A DNA stretch of 32,375 bases from CAKSQF01 sp963628435 (GCA_963628435.1 CAVGEY010000020.1:1-32375); one strand, 5' to 3'; positions 1 to 8,284 are shown, counted from the stretch's first letter. The notes: a model not told the origin generated them from the letters alone. Translations and numbers: made by a program.

Positions 1-411
1 CTGGTCAAGAAGTACCACGATTCACACGGCAATGATAAAGAGGTCTTGATTACCATCCGCAAGGCGGTTGACGCAAGCCCCGAGCTTCGCAGTAAGAAGG
101 CTCTGATTGAAACCTTCCTGGCGGGTATCAACGATGTTTCGGATGTCATGCTTGAGTGGCGCGAGTTTGTTGCCGATGAAAAGGAACGGCAGCTTGCCGA
201 GATTATCCGCGAGGAAAAACTCAAGGATGAGGAAACCCGCCGCTTCGTGGAAAGTGCGTTCCGCGACGGAGAAGTCAAGACCACGGGAATCGATATCGAT
301 AAGCTCATGCCTCCGATTTCCCGCTTCGGCGGCGGTAACCGTGCCGAAAAGAAGCAGACCGTTATCGAAAAGCTGAAGGTGTTTTTCGAGAGATTCTTCG
401 GAATCGGGTAA
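1..411 (+). CDS. hsdR: Type I restriction enzyme R subunit, C-terminal fragment
   Basis: This is the 3' end of a gene that begins before the window; frame 1 is open from base 1 to the TAA at 409-411, giving 136 codons. The segment SPELRSKKALIETFLAGIND followed by a W-x-E-F-V motif matches the C-terminal helical region of HsdR, the ATP-dependent translocase/nuclease subunit of type I restriction-modification. That region helps attach HsdR to the methylase core. The nuclease and helicase motifs would lie upstream and cannot be checked. The internal ATG at 46 is not a real start, because the frame is open before it. The family call rests on the motif and on overall helical, charged character. 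Confidence 0.75.
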   Translation: MVKKYHDSHGNDKEVLITIRKAVDASPELRSKKALIETFLAGINDVSDVMLEWREFVADEKERQLAEIIREEKLKDEETRRFVESAFRDGEVKTTGIDIDKLMPPISRFGGGNRAEKKQTVIEKLKVFFERFFGIG

Positions 412-432
412 TTTTTATTTGGGGGATTTAAT

Positions 433-1284
433 ATGGCAAGAGGAAAAACGTTAAAGTTGTTTTTGATAGACGGAGAACCGAGCGGAAGGATAAAATGCAC
501 GCTTGCAAATTGGACGGGAATTGCGTATAAGATACCGCGCACCGCACTTGAAAAATGCAAAGACATGGACTTGCTTAAGCAAAGTGGTGTCTACTTTTTG
601 TTCGGAACCGATAAATTGCAAAACCCCGCAGTCTATATCGGTCAGGCCGGCGCGAGAAAGAACGGAAAAGGGCTGCTTCTCCGTATTCAGGAACCGCATA
701 ACAGTATCGATTATTGGACGGATGCAATTATGTTTACCACGACAAATAATTCATTCGGTCCGACCGAAATCAGCTACCTTGAAAATCGCTTCTGCAATAT
801 TGCCGGGCAGGCAGGGCGATATGCGGTAAAGAACAGCAACGATCCGAATCCGGGCAATATCACAGAGGAAACAGAGTGCGAGCTTGAGGAGTTCATTGAC
901 TACGCAAAAATCGTGGTCGGAGCTTTGGGACATAAAGTATTTGAGCCGTATCTTTCCAATGCGGGCACGGGCGCAAAGGAAGGTCTGCTTCATCTTGAGT
1001 ACGGTCATGGAAAAGCAACCGGACAGCGCACAAGCGATGGATTCGTCGTTCTCAGTGGCAGTGTCATTAATCTGACGACAACCAAAAGCTGCCCTGAAAG
1101 AACATTGAAAGACCGTGAAAAGTATGCCGATAAAATCGACGAAAATGGAATTCTGACCGCAGATTTGCTGTTTTCAAGTCCATCGGCCGCAGCGGAATTT
1201 ATCGGCGGTGCATCCTTAAGCGGAAATGCGCTCTGGAAGAATGAAGACGGAGTCAGCTTAAAGGAACTCATCGAGAAGGAGTAA
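433..1284 (+). CDS. GIY-YIG nuclease family protein with C-terminal DUF4357
   Basis: 283 aa. The GIY-YIG fold starts at residues 52-54 (G-V-Y) and 68-70 (Y-I-G). A conserved arginine (R84) and a glutamate (E117, in YLENRF) sit where the catalytic residues of the family lie. Residues about 235-280 (LLFSSPSAAAEFIGG to SLKELI) match DUF4357, a small domain common at the end of such proteins. Start ATG follows a GGGGGA ribosome site at 421-426. It lies 21 bases after hsdR and may share its transcript, so it is probably an accessory of the restriction locus or a neighbouring defence gene. In family proteins the domain cuts DNA; whether this one does, and its target, is unknown. Confidence 0.8.
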   Translation: MARGKTLKLFLIDGEPSGRIKCTLANWTGIAYKIPRTALEKCKDMDLLKQSGVYFLFGTDKLQNPAVYIGQAGARKNGKGLLLRIQEPHNSIDYWTDAIMFTTTNNSFGPTEISYLENRFCNIAGQAGRYAVKNSNDPNPGNITEETECELEEFIDYAKIVVGALGHKVFEPYLSNAGTGAKEGLLHLEYGHGKATGQRTSDGFVVLSGSVINLTTTKSCPERTLKDREKYADKIDENGILTADLLFSSPSAAAEFIGGASLSGNALWKNEDGVSLKELIEKE

Positions 1285-1350
1285 TCTTCTGATCGCTGAT
1301 TTTTGATGAGTTACGGATATAACTTCAAAATCGAAATTCGCACATTCGCA

Positions 1351-1394
1351 AAATCGCTCCCGACGGGTACAATCTACCCGACGGGAGCGATTTT
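1351..1394 (+). terminator. Terminator hairpin after the GIY-YIG gene
   Basis: Arms AAATCGCTCCCGACGGGTA (1351-1369) and TACCCGACGGGAGCGATTT (1375-1393) pair along almost the whole length with one A-A mismatch and a 5-base loop, then run into TTTTAT. Because of the flanking A and T runs it may work in both directions. Confidence 0.75.
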
Positions 1395-1442
1395 ATATGG
1401 AACTGTAAAACAACTTTATCTACAACAGAATACTCCGAAGAT

Positions 1443-1481
1443 ACAGCGTCTGCTTCCGAAAAAGAAGCAGACGCTGTTTTT
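1443..1481 (+). terminator. Second tandem terminator hairpin
   Basis: A perfect 13-bp stem, CAGCGTCTGCTTC (1444-1456) with GAAGCAGACGCTG (1464-1476), loop CGAAAAA, followed by TTTTT. It lies about 50 bases after the first hairpin, with no gene between them. Confidence 0.75.
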
Positions 1482-1634
1482 GCCGAGCGTGAGGGAATGA
1501 CCGAAAAGCTCAGGGTACATATTCTTGTACTTGCTCACATTCGGCTCGCAGATGATTTTTGCATCACTTTTATTTTGCCGTAATCGGCTGCGGCTTTTGC
1601 TCTGGAAATTCACTCATGAAAATAAAAAATAAAA

Positions 1635-1651
1635 TGAGAATAATTTTCTCA
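1635..1651. promoter_or_regulatory. Inverted repeat just upstream of the -35 box
   Basis: TGAGAATAATTTTCTCA pairs at 7 of 8 positions around its central base and ends 6 bases before the TTGCAA -35 box at 1658. Its size and AT-rich centre resemble Fur/PerR-type metalloregulator boxes, but it does not match either consensus well. It could be an operator for the lipoprotein gene. Confidence 0.35.
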
Positions 1652-1657
1652 ATTATA

Positions 1658-1686
1658 TTGCAATTCACATTTAATTATGTTATACT
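1658..1686 (+). promoter_or_regulatory. Sigma-A promoter of the lipoprotein gene
   Basis: TTGCAA (1658-1663), a 17-base spacer, then TATACT (1681-1686). The lipoprotein start codon is 57 bases downstream. Confidence 0.7.
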
Positions 1687-1742
1687 GTGATAAATAATTT
1701 ATCATTCATAGTTTGGATATGAATGAGGATGGAGGAATTACG

Positions 1743-2165
1743 ATGAAAAAATTTATGAAGAGTTTTATGGTTCTTGGAATGGTTCTGGCGCTTCTGCTTA
1801 CTTTTACGGCTTGCGGAAGCAAGAGCAATGTCAGCGGCAAGACCTATGTGTTTGAAAGCTATACGCTGAACGGCGTAGATGCAACCGAAACTCTCACGGC
1901 TGTCTACGCTTCTCAGAAATTTGAATTTAAGGCCGATGGAGTTTGCGAACAGACGATTGTCTGGGCAGAGGATTTGGCGGCACTCATGGGCACAGATCCC
2001 GTTGTCGTTTCCGGCACCTATGCCGAAGAAGGAAATACTGTTACCGTAACAATCCCGGTTGAAGACGAAGAGGATACCGTAATGACATTCACCGTGGACG
2101 GAGATACGCTTCAGATGGTGGAAGAAGGAAGCACAACGGTTTACCGTGTAACTTCCGAATCCTGA
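1743..2165 (+). CDS. Small secreted lipoprotein, lipocalin-like beta protein
   Basis: 140 aa from the ATG at 1743, chosen because GGAGG lies at 1731-1735; an in-frame ATG at 1713 lacks such a site. The N-terminus is a lipoprotein signal: Lys-rich start, hydrophobic core, and lipobox FTAC just before G-S-K-S. The mature part begins S-G-K-T-Y-V-F-E-S-Y and alternates short strands with turns (FEFKADG, TVTVTIP, TFTVDGDTL). That is the look of the lipocalin-like/DUF5640 type of small surface lipoprotein in clostridia. Function unknown. It has its own promoter and is followed by a terminator-like hairpin, so it may be transcribed apart from the regulator and ABC genes downstream. Confidence 0.75.
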   Translation: MKKFMKSFMVLGMVLALLLTFTACGSKSNVSGKTYVFESYTLNGVDATETLTAVYASQKFEFKADGVCEQTIVWAEDLAALMGTDPVVVSGTYAEEGNTVTVTIPVEDEEDTVMTFTVDGDTLQMVEEGSTTVYRVTSES

Positions 2166-2181
2166 TATTTTATAAAATGCA

Positions 2182-2238
2182 AACGGGGCACGTGCGGCAC
2201 GGATTCTCCGTGAACCGGACGTTGCCTCGTTCTTTTAA
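2182..2238 (+). terminator. Branched terminator-like hairpin
   Basis: Outer arms AACGGGGCACGT (2182-2193) and ACGTTGCCTCGTT (2219-2231) pair with one G/A mismatch and one bulge. An inner stem CACGG/CCGTG (2198-2202 and 2208-2212) sits inside, and the 3' side runs into TTCTTTTAATT. It separates the lipoprotein gene from the regulator gene. Confidence 0.55.
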
Positions 2239-2257
2239 TTACGAAAGAAGAAGTGAA

Positions 2258-2890
2258 ATGAAAGCGGAACTGATGCGATATTTCCCCATTGCAAGATTTT
2301 TGAAGCAATCTTTGGGAGAACGATTCCGGGTTTTTCTGGTCGATGCGGATAATTTGAATGAACCGATTCGCTTTTCCGAAGAAGGACTTTTGAAGGAAAC
2401 ACCGGGAGAAGACGAAGTTGAATTGTTGGCTGAAATCCTTCAAAGCACGGCGCTCAAAACTCGGGAAGCCTTTACGCTTTATAAGGGAAACGATGAAGAC
2501 CTGGCGGCAGAGAAGAAATCGATTCTGAGCATTCGTAATGCGGCGGATGAAATAGTCGGTTTTCTCTGCCTTTTTGAAAAACAAGGCAATCTTTTTGAAG
2601 TGCGCGACGTTTTGGACCAGATTCTTTCTAACGGGGATGTTTCGGAAGAGAAGGGCTCCGAGCGTATTGCCCGGGAAGTGAATGCGCAGCTGCGTGAACG
2701 GGTGGCTGAAGTTTGGATGCGTCACAAATCGGCCGGCGAAACCATGCGCAAGGCCGAAAAAGTTGCTTTTGTCTCGGAATTGTTTGAAATGGGCCTGTTT
2801 CGCATCAAGGGCGCTGCGGAGCTGATCAGCAATATCACCGGCATTTCGCAGGCCAGCCTGTATCGTTATTTGAGCGAAGTAATCGACTGA
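2258..2890 (+). CDS. YheO-like PAS/HTH transcriptional regulator
   Basis: 210 aa from the ATG at 2258, preceded by GAAAGAAG; an earlier in-frame ATG at 2177 falls before the terminator hairpin and has no ribosome site. Residues about 5-115 have the pattern of the YheO-type PAS domain, a short alpha/beta sensor (FPIARFLKQSLGERFRVFLVD near the start and ILSIRNAADEIVGFLCLF near the end). The C-terminal 45 residues (ELFEMGLFRIKGAAELIS, then TGISQASLYRYLSEV) match the HTH that follows this PAS in YheO/DauR-like regulators. It ends 18 bases before the first ABC gene, so it probably controls the transporter and redox genes behind it. The ligand is not predictable from sequence. Confidence 0.7.
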   Translation: MKAELMRYFPIARFLKQSLGERFRVFLVDADNLNEPIRFSEEGLLKETPGEDEVELLAEILQSTALKTREAFTLYKGNDEDLAAEKKSILSIRNAADEIVGFLCLFEKQGNLFEVRDVLDQILSNGDVSEEKGSERIAREVNAQLRERVAEVWMRHKSAGETMRKAEKVAFVSELFEMGLFRIKGAAELISNITGISQASLYRYLSEVID

Positions 2891-2908
2891 AACAAGAAGG
2901 ATGTGAAT

Positions 2909-4660
2909 TTGCGAATGGACGGAGAAAAGGTAAAGAACAAAGGACTTTGGAAAAAATTCTTTCATCTGGTGCGGCTTGCGAAAATCCCCTATCTCGGTAT
3001 CGTGTTTTATTTTCTTATCAGCCTCAGCACGGTATATGTTGCGGTAAAGCTGCCGCAGGTGAACAGCGACGTATTTACCGGAAATGCAAGCGTTGCCAAT
3101 ATTGCATTCGTGATTGCGGTGGAATTGGCGACTACACTTGTTGCGGTTGTCATGTTGGCGTCTTACGGCTGGATCGGCGGACGCATTGACCGCAATTTCA
3201 GAGATGCGATTTGGCAGAAAATTCTGCGCATGGAGCCGAAATACTTTGATACGATTTCGCCCAATACGCTGCTCAGCCGCATGACGGACGATGCCGAAAG
3301 CATGAAGGGATTCATATTGCTGGTGGTCTCCGAGCTTACCAGTATCACCACAACAGTTGCCACCATTGCCGCGATGACCACGATGAACAAGGGTCTTGCG
3401 GTGGTAATGGCAGTTATGATTCCGATTTATATTCTCTTCGGCTTCCTGCTGGGACGCTTCCGTATGAAGGTCGGCAATCGCGTGAAATTCAAAATGGCCA
3501 ATCTGACGGGCTATCTTTCCGGACAGCTGGCACGCATTACGGTTATCAAATCTTCCAATCGAGAGGCTTATGAAACCGAGCGCGGCGAAGAGAAGATTCA
3601 CGAATACTATCTCGCACAGCGCAAGGAAAACATCGCCGATTTTCTGCAGGCTATGGCGGGTTCTGCGATTGCGTTGATTCCGAACACCGTTTTGCTGCTG
3701 GCGGGTATTTATATGCTGAATGTTAAGGCGCTTACCGCCGCCGGATGGATTGTGTTTTATTCGTATGCCAATGAAGTGTTGACATTCTTTTCGGATAAAA
3801 GCTCTCTTTGGATTCAGGTGAAACAGTATCAGGGCAACATGAACCGCCTGACCGAGCTTTTCAATGCGCAGGAGGAAAAAGCCCGACCGTATTCCGTGGA
3901 AACAGTCGAGCCCGGCGATATTAAATTCGATCATGTTTCGTTTGCTTATGACGAGAATAAGATTCTGAATGATGCTTCATTTACCTTCGAAAAGAATCGC
4001 TTTACCGCCATTATCGGCCCGAGCGGTTCCGGTAAAACGACCATCCTGAAACTGATTGAACAGATTTACGCTCCGACATCCGGACAGATTCTGCAAAACG
4101 GACATGCCATCGGTGATTACAAAACGGAAAACTGGCGGAAACATTTCGCTTATGTCAAACAGGATACGCCGATGATTTCGGGTACACTGCGAGACAATAT
4201 TCTCTATGGCGTTTTTGAATCGGTTTCCGATGAGCAGATCATGAAAGCAGCAGAGCAGATTCGTGCCGACAAGATGATTGAATCCTGCCCGAACGGTCTG
4301 GATTACGAAATCGGTCAATTCGGTGAAAAGTTGTCCGGAGGACAAAAACAGAAAGTTTCTCTTCTGCGCGCTTTTTTGCAGAATCGAGAAACCATTTTGC
4401 TGGACGAGCCGACGGCGAGCCTGGATGCCGTTTCGGTAAACGAAGTGATGGAGAGCATTCGCGGTCTTATCGGAAAGCGTACGATTATATTGGTTGCGCA
4501 TGATAAAAAGCTGATTCACGATGCGGACAGCATCATCGTTTTCGATGAAGGAAATCATGTAATTCAGGGAACGGAGACTGAGCTTCAACAGAAAAGCGAA
4601 TTCTTCAAAACAATGATGATGGACGGTGAAGAGGAGGGCGAGAGTGATGAAAAAGCGTAA
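2909..4660 (+). CDS. ABC exporter half-transporter (TMD-NBD), subunit 1
   Basis: About 583 aa. The start is uncertain: TTG at 2909 has the best spacing to AGAAGG (2895-2900), while GTG at 2903 is too close and ATG at 2915 is rather far. The N-terminal half is a six-helix type I exporter membrane domain. The C-terminal half is an ATPase with Walker A GPSGSGKT (370-377), Q-loop YVKQ, signature LSGGQ (475-479), Walker B with D499 and E500, and H531, all intact. It overlaps the next gene by 14 bases and the two differ in sequence, so they likely form a heterodimer. Export of a peptide, lipid or thiol is the general role of this family; the substrate here is unknown. Confidence 0.9.
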   Translation: MRMDGEKVKNKGLWKKFFHLVRLAKIPYLGIVFYFLISLSTVYVAVKLPQVNSDVFTGNASVANIAFVIAVELATTLVAVVMLASYGWIGGRIDRNFRDAIWQKILRMEPKYFDTISPNTLLSRMTDDAESMKGFILLVVSELTSITTTVATIAAMTTMNKGLAVVMAVMIPIYILFGFLLGRFRMKVGNRVKFKMANLTGYLSGQLARITVIKSSNREAYETERGEEKIHEYYLAQRKENIADFLQAMAGSAIALIPNTVLLLAGIYMLNVKALTAAGWIVFYSYANEVLTFFSDKSSLWIQVKQYQGNMNRLTELFNAQEEKARPYSVETVEPGDIKFDHVSFAYDENKILNDASFTFEKNRFTAIIGPSGSGKTTILKLIEQIYAPTSGQILQNGHAIGDYKTENWRKHFAYVKQDTPMISGTLRDNILYGVFESVSDEQIMKAAEQIRADKMIESCPNGLDYEIGQFGEKLSGGQKQKVSLLRAFLQNRETILLDEPTASLDAVSVNEVMESIRGLIGKRTIILVAHDKKLIHDADSIIVFDEGNHVIQGTETELQQKSEFFKTMMMDGEEEGESDEKA

Positions 4661-6404
4661 ATCAAACATGCTCGGCGGCAAAGAAGCCGCATGGAAACCT
4701 CTGCTCCGCGTCTACAAGACCGTTAAAATCCCGTGGAAATTTCTGATTGCCGTGGTTCTGTGTTCGTTCGGAGAAAAATGGGTCAACGTTCAGCTTGTGC
4801 CTTATTATTCGAAAATCGAAACGGGAACGATGGTGGGATCTTTCCTGATCGGGTATCTGGTTTATTCGGTGATTTCGTTCACATTCGAATATGCCTACGA
4901 TTTGATGAACACAACCGGCAATGCGAATATGGCACGCAATGTTCGGAAACACCTGTGGGGAAAGATGCTGCGGCTGCCCGTTTCCTATTATGAAAAGGAA
5001 GAACCGCAGCAGCTCGTATCACGCATTACAAAGGACACCACATTCGCCTATGGCGCGGTAACTTCCGTGATTCAGTTGATCAGCGTCATCTACGGCATCG
5101 TGATTGCGATTCTTCCGATGATTCGGATTTTCGGTGCGAAAACATGGATTATCGCAGTGGTAGTGCCTGTGCTGTTTGCGACATCATGGATTGTCGGCAA
5201 AATTCAGTATCGTCTGGATCGCATGATTAACGGCGTTTATTCGAAAATGACGAACTATTACAGTGAACGACTGCCCAATATCACATTCATTAAAATCAAC
5301 AATATGGAGGCGGATGAATACAAAAAGGGCCTTGAAGTCAGCAACGAGAAATATAAGGCGGACACGCTTTACAAAGTTCTTTTCGCTCTGCAAATGCCGC
5401 TTCAGTCTCTGGCCAATTATATCGGATTGATTTTCGTGCTGATTGCTTCATCGGCAATGGTTCGCGCCGGAACTATTACATCGGTGGAAATGAAGGAACT
5501 GATGCTCTATTTCAACATCGTAATTCAGGAAGCAACATTGCTGTTCAGCGTATGGATGACAATCAAGGCTTCTCACGGCGGCTGCGAGAAGATTTCCGAA
5601 ATCAACGGGTGTGCGGAAGAAGATCAGGGCGGCAGTGAAACGGCAGAAGGCGTTCAGAACATTTGCTTTGATCATGTTCAATTCGGCTACACTCCGGATA
5701 AGCTCGTTTTGAATGATGTGTGCTTTACGATTCCCGCAGGGAAAACAACGGCCATTGTCGGCGAAAACGGCTGCGGAAAATCGACGATTACGAGATTGCT
5801 GGAACGCTTTGACTGCCCCGAATCGGGAAAAATTCTCGTGGGCGGCAAAGATTTGACTGAAATCAACCGTACGGATTGGCGCAGGCAAATCGGATATGTA
5901 TTTCAGGGCAATCAGACGGTGGACGGAACCATTCGTGAAAACATTGCCTACGGTGTAACCGGCGAGTATGCGGATGAGGATTTGATTAAGGCGGCAGAAG
6001 ACGCACAGGCGTATTCCTTCATTCGGGAAAAGGAACAGGGATTTGAAACGCCCCTGCAGGTGTTCGATTCCGAGCTTTCCGGCGGTCAACTGCAGCGCAT
6101 TGCCATTGCGCGTGCGTTCATGAAAAAGCCCGATTACCTTATCATGGACGAAGCCACCAGCGGTGTGGACAGCCTGAAGGAAAGCGAAATTATTGAGCAG
6201 ATGGAAGAAAATATGCGCAATAAAACGGTGATTCTCATAAGCCACAATATGGATCTGGTCAAGCGTGCGGATCATATCGTGATTCTTCAGGACGGCGGCG
6301 TTGAAGCCGAAGGAAGCTTTGAAGAAGTGAGGACCTGTAAAACGCTTGAGGCTATGCTGAGCGAACCGCAAAAGAAAGATGAATTCGTGGAAGGAAAGGA
6401 ATAG
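4647..6404 (+). CDS. ABC exporter half-transporter (TMD-NBD), subunit 2
   Basis: 585 aa. ATG at 4647 is placed by AGGAGG at 4632-4637; an in-frame GTG at 4626 precedes that site. The membrane domain occupies roughly residues 25-320. The ATPase carries Walker A GENGCGKS (372-379), Q-loop YVFQ, signature LSGGQ (477-481), Walker B with D501 and E502, and H533. Both subunits therefore keep complete ATP sites, unlike exporters in which one site is degenerate. Translation is probably coupled to subunit 1 through the 14-base overlap. Four bases separate it from the isomerase gene, so transporter, isomerase and thioredoxin are almost certainly co-transcribed. Confidence 0.9.
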   Translation: MKKRKSNMLGGKEAAWKPLLRVYKTVKIPWKFLIAVVLCSFGEKWVNVQLVPYYSKIETGTMVGSFLIGYLVYSVISFTFEYAYDLMNTTGNANMARNVRKHLWGKMLRLPVSYYEKEEPQQLVSRITKDTTFAYGAVTSVIQLISVIYGIVIAILPMIRIFGAKTWIIAVVVPVLFATSWIVGKIQYRLDRMINGVYSKMTNYYSERLPNITFIKINNMEADEYKKGLEVSNEKYKADTLYKVLFALQMPLQSLANYIGLIFVLIASSAMVRAGTITSVEMKELMLYFNIVIQEATLLFSVWMTIKASHGGCEKISEINGCAEEDQGGSETAEGVQNICFDHVQFGYTPDKLVLNDVCFTIPAGKTTAIVGENGCGKSTITRLLERFDCPESGKILVGGKDLTEINRTDWRRQIGYVFQGNQTVDGTIRENIAYGVTGEYADEDLIKAAEDAQAYSFIREKEQGFETPLQVFDSELSGGQLQRIAIARAFMKKPDYLIMDEATSGVDSLKESEIIEQMEENMRNKTVILISHNMDLVKRADHIVILQDGGVEAEGSFEEVRTCKTLEAMLSEPQKKDEFVEGKE

Positions 6405-6407
6405 ACG

Positions 6408-7310
6408 ATGTCCGAATTGAAACTCAAATCAAAATTGATTTCCGGAAAAGATTATCACGAAGTGGATTTAAGCGCATTTGCCGTGCCGCTTTCATTGGAT
6501 ACCGATCGCTATAATCGGGATTTGTGCAATTTTCAAAGACATTTTGCCGTGAAGGTGCAGGCGGAAACAGTGGCAGAGCAGGATACGGTAACCATCTCCT
6601 GCACAAGTGAAAACCCGAAATTCCGAAAGAACCATATTACACTGCGTGTGGGTTTCGGATTGTTTTCGAAGGAATTGGAAGGAAAACTGATTGGCATGAA
6701 CAAGGGCGAAACGAAGTCCTTCCAGGTAGGTGCGGATGATGTTTCCGTCTGTGTTGAATCCGTTCGGCGTGAAGTGCTTCCGGAATTGACCGACGAATTT
6801 GCCCGGTCCTGCGGTATTCAGGACATTCAAACGGCGGAGGATATCAAAAAGCATTGCCGTTTCAAACAGTATGATGATATCTTAGAAGAGCCCGCAGATA
6901 ATGCTTTTGTGGAACTTGCGGGTAAAATTACTGAGAATTCCGTATTTCAACTGGACGAAAGAGAATTGGAAGCATCTCGGCAGCTTGTTTCGGCACTTTT
7001 CCAAAGCAATAATGTTCAGGAAAATGACTTCATCGATGCTGCGCAAATGAGCGAAAGCATGTTGAAATCCGCGGTGCTGGGCGAAAGTATACGCACGCTT
7101 ACGGATGCGGATTATGCCGCGTTTATCGATAAAAAGATCGTGGCGACGGGATGCACCGAAGAAGAGGCGCGCGCAAAATACGGTCGGGATGCGTATCTGA
7201 TTGAAGAATACGATTCCATATTCATGGACACGCTGGAGGCCTATGCGTTCTATCGCTTAAAGGAACTCGGCGAAGCCCTGACAAAATCTCAACAGGAGGA
7301 AGTAAAATGA
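6408..7310 (+). CDS. Trigger-factor-like FKBP prolyl isomerase
   Basis: 300 aa, start ATG after GGAAAGGAA. Residues about 55-120 match the FKBP-type isomerase domain of trigger factor (VTISCTSENP, then GLFSKELEGKLIGMNKGETK). The motif LPELTDEFARSCG (124-136) begins the helical C-terminal chaperone domain, as in trigger factor (LPELDDEFA). The ribosome-binding N-terminal domain with its GFRxGKxP loop is missing; only about 50 unrelated residues precede the FKBP part. No signal peptide is visible, so it is predicted cytoplasmic. Trigger factor helps nascent proteins fold; this version probably acts on a specific client rather than at the ribosome. It overlaps the thioredoxin gene by ATGA, and the pairing suggests folding of a disulfide- or proline-containing substrate. 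Confidence 0.75.
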   Translation: MSELKLKSKLISGKDYHEVDLSAFAVPLSLDTDRYNRDLCNFQRHFAVKVQAETVAEQDTVTISCTSENPKFRKNHITLRVGFGLFSKELEGKLIGMNKGETKSFQVGADDVSVCVESVRREVLPELTDEFARSCGIQDIQTAEDIKKHCRFKQYDDILEEPADNAFVELAGKITENSVFQLDERELEASRQLVSALFQSNNVQENDFIDAAQMSESMLKSAVLGESIRTLTDADYAAFIDKKIVATGCTEEEARAKYGRDAYLIEEYDSIFMDTLEAYAFYRLKELGEALTKSQQEEVK

Positions 7311-7621
7311 TTTCTTACGCAAGCTATGATAATTTTGACGATCTGCTTCAACAGGAATTTGTGATGGTGGATTTTTATTCCGAAACCTGCGGTCCCTGCA
7401 AGGTGCTTTCGAAAATTCTGGAGGATTTGGACGATGAATTGCCTTTCGTGAATGTGGCCAAGGTGAATCTCACGAATTATCCTAAAATCGGAGAAGATTA
7501 TGAGATTGATGCCGTTCCGACGGTGCTGTTTGTCAAAAACGGGGAAATTCTGGAACGGGTCGTCGGCCTTATGGAGCGGGATGAAATTCTCGAGAAAATA
7601 AGCATTCACTATTACGGCTGA
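7307..7621 (+). CDS. trxA: Thioredoxin
   Basis: 104 aa, the usual thioredoxin length. Active site CGPC at residues 28-31, preceded by Thr instead of the common Trp; the conserved cis-Pro lies in AVPTVLFVKNG. It reduces disulfides in the cytoplasm. Start ATG overlaps the stop of the isomerase gene (ATGA), so translation is coupled. The flavoprotein reductase two genes downstream is its obvious electron donor. It may serve the isomerase, the transporter or a cytoplasmic client of the operon rather than being the cell's main thioredoxin. Confidence 0.92.
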   Translation: MISYASYDNFDDLLQQEFVMVDFYSETCGPCKVLSKILEDLDDELPFVNVAKVNLTNYPKIGEDYEIDAVPTVLFVKNGEILERVVGLMERDEILEKISIHYYG

Positions 7622-7637
7622 GGAGGCGTATCTATAT

Positions 7638-8261
7638 ATGAAGCGAATCAAGATATGTTTGATTGCCATTGCCCTGATTTGCACGACTGTCGCCCTTTCG
7701 GGCTGTGAATCCTTTTATCAGATGTTTATCGATGAAAGCGATGTCTCGTCGGGAGTTTATTCCGCGGTGTATGATACCGAATACGAGGGGACAATCCCCG
7801 ATACGCCGTTTATCAAGGGCAACCCGCACGACGTAATTTCAACTTACGGTCTTACTCTGGAGGCCACACTTGCATACGATCTGGAAACGAGCAACGAAGC
7901 AACACTTTCTTTCTTTTACTATCATAATTCGGAAAATGAGGATGCGGCGGATTATTGCAAAATCGGTCTGAGCTGCATGGGAACCTATGAAGGCGATGCC
8001 GAAAAGGTTATATTTACCTTTGAAAAGGACGGCTACAATACCGCATTCGCCCGGTTCGGCTCTGATTTCGCCGATAGCGACATTTTCCGCGGATGCAGCT
8101 TCAATGCAGACGGCAGCTGCGGTGTCTGGGCGTATGCGAGTGTACCCTGGGACTACGAGGACATTGCCGTGATAGACGAGAATGTCGTGAAAGATTTGCC
8201 CGATTCAATTATAGTCACGCTTTCCGGCAACCGAATCACGGGTTGGAGCGTATCTGATTGA
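7638..8261 (+). CDS. Predicted lipoprotein of unknown function
   Basis: 207 aa; GAGGAGG at 7621-7627 precedes the ATG. Signal peptide with lipobox LSGC (residues 20-23), then a mature domain of about 185 residues. It is acidic and aromatic-rich, with several cysteines (YCKIGLSCMG, FRGCSFNADGSCGVWA). I recognise no family. It sits between thioredoxin and its reductase and is the only extracytoplasmic soluble protein of the unit. Its cysteines outside the membrane, next to redox genes and an exporter, make it a candidate substrate or partner, but this is inference from position. Confidence 0.75.
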   Translation: MKRIKICLIAIALICTTVALSGCESFYQMFIDESDVSSGVYSAVYDTEYEGTIPDTPFIKGNPHDVISTYGLTLEATLAYDLETSNEATLSFFYYHNSENEDAADYCKIGLSCMGTYEGDAEKVIFTFEKDGYNTAFARFGSDFADSDIFRGCSFNADGSCGVWAYASVPWDYEDIAVIDENVVKDLPDSIIVTLSGNRITGWSVSD

Positions 8262-8284
8262 TTTTCCCGAAAGGATAGATGAAT

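Larger units (their letters stand above)
1285..1742. other. Intergenic stretch with stacked hairpins and a promoter
   Basis: No convincing gene. It holds an imperfect inverted repeat at 1301-1330 (arms TTTTGATGAGTTA and TAACTTCAAAA), two terminator-like hairpins (1351-1394 and 1443-1481), an open but startless frame from about 1418 to 1578, an inverted repeat at 1635-1651 and a sigma-A promoter at 1658-1686. The open frame may be a decayed gene end, but I recognise no family in it. Confidence 0.6.

Noticed and set aside
1303..1500. 65-codon open frame in the gap after the GIY-YIG gene
   Set aside because: It runs through two terminator hairpins, has no ribosome site and resembles no family.
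2141..3934. Long minus-strand open frame of 597 codons
   Set aside because: It lies opposite the regulator and ABC exporter genes, whose motifs are clear. Its product is rich in His, Phe, Gln and Arg with no recognisable domain, as expected of an antisense shadow.
5448..6371. Minus-strand open frame of 307 codons
   Set aside because: Antisense to the ATPase domain of the second ABC subunit; no domain or ribosome site.
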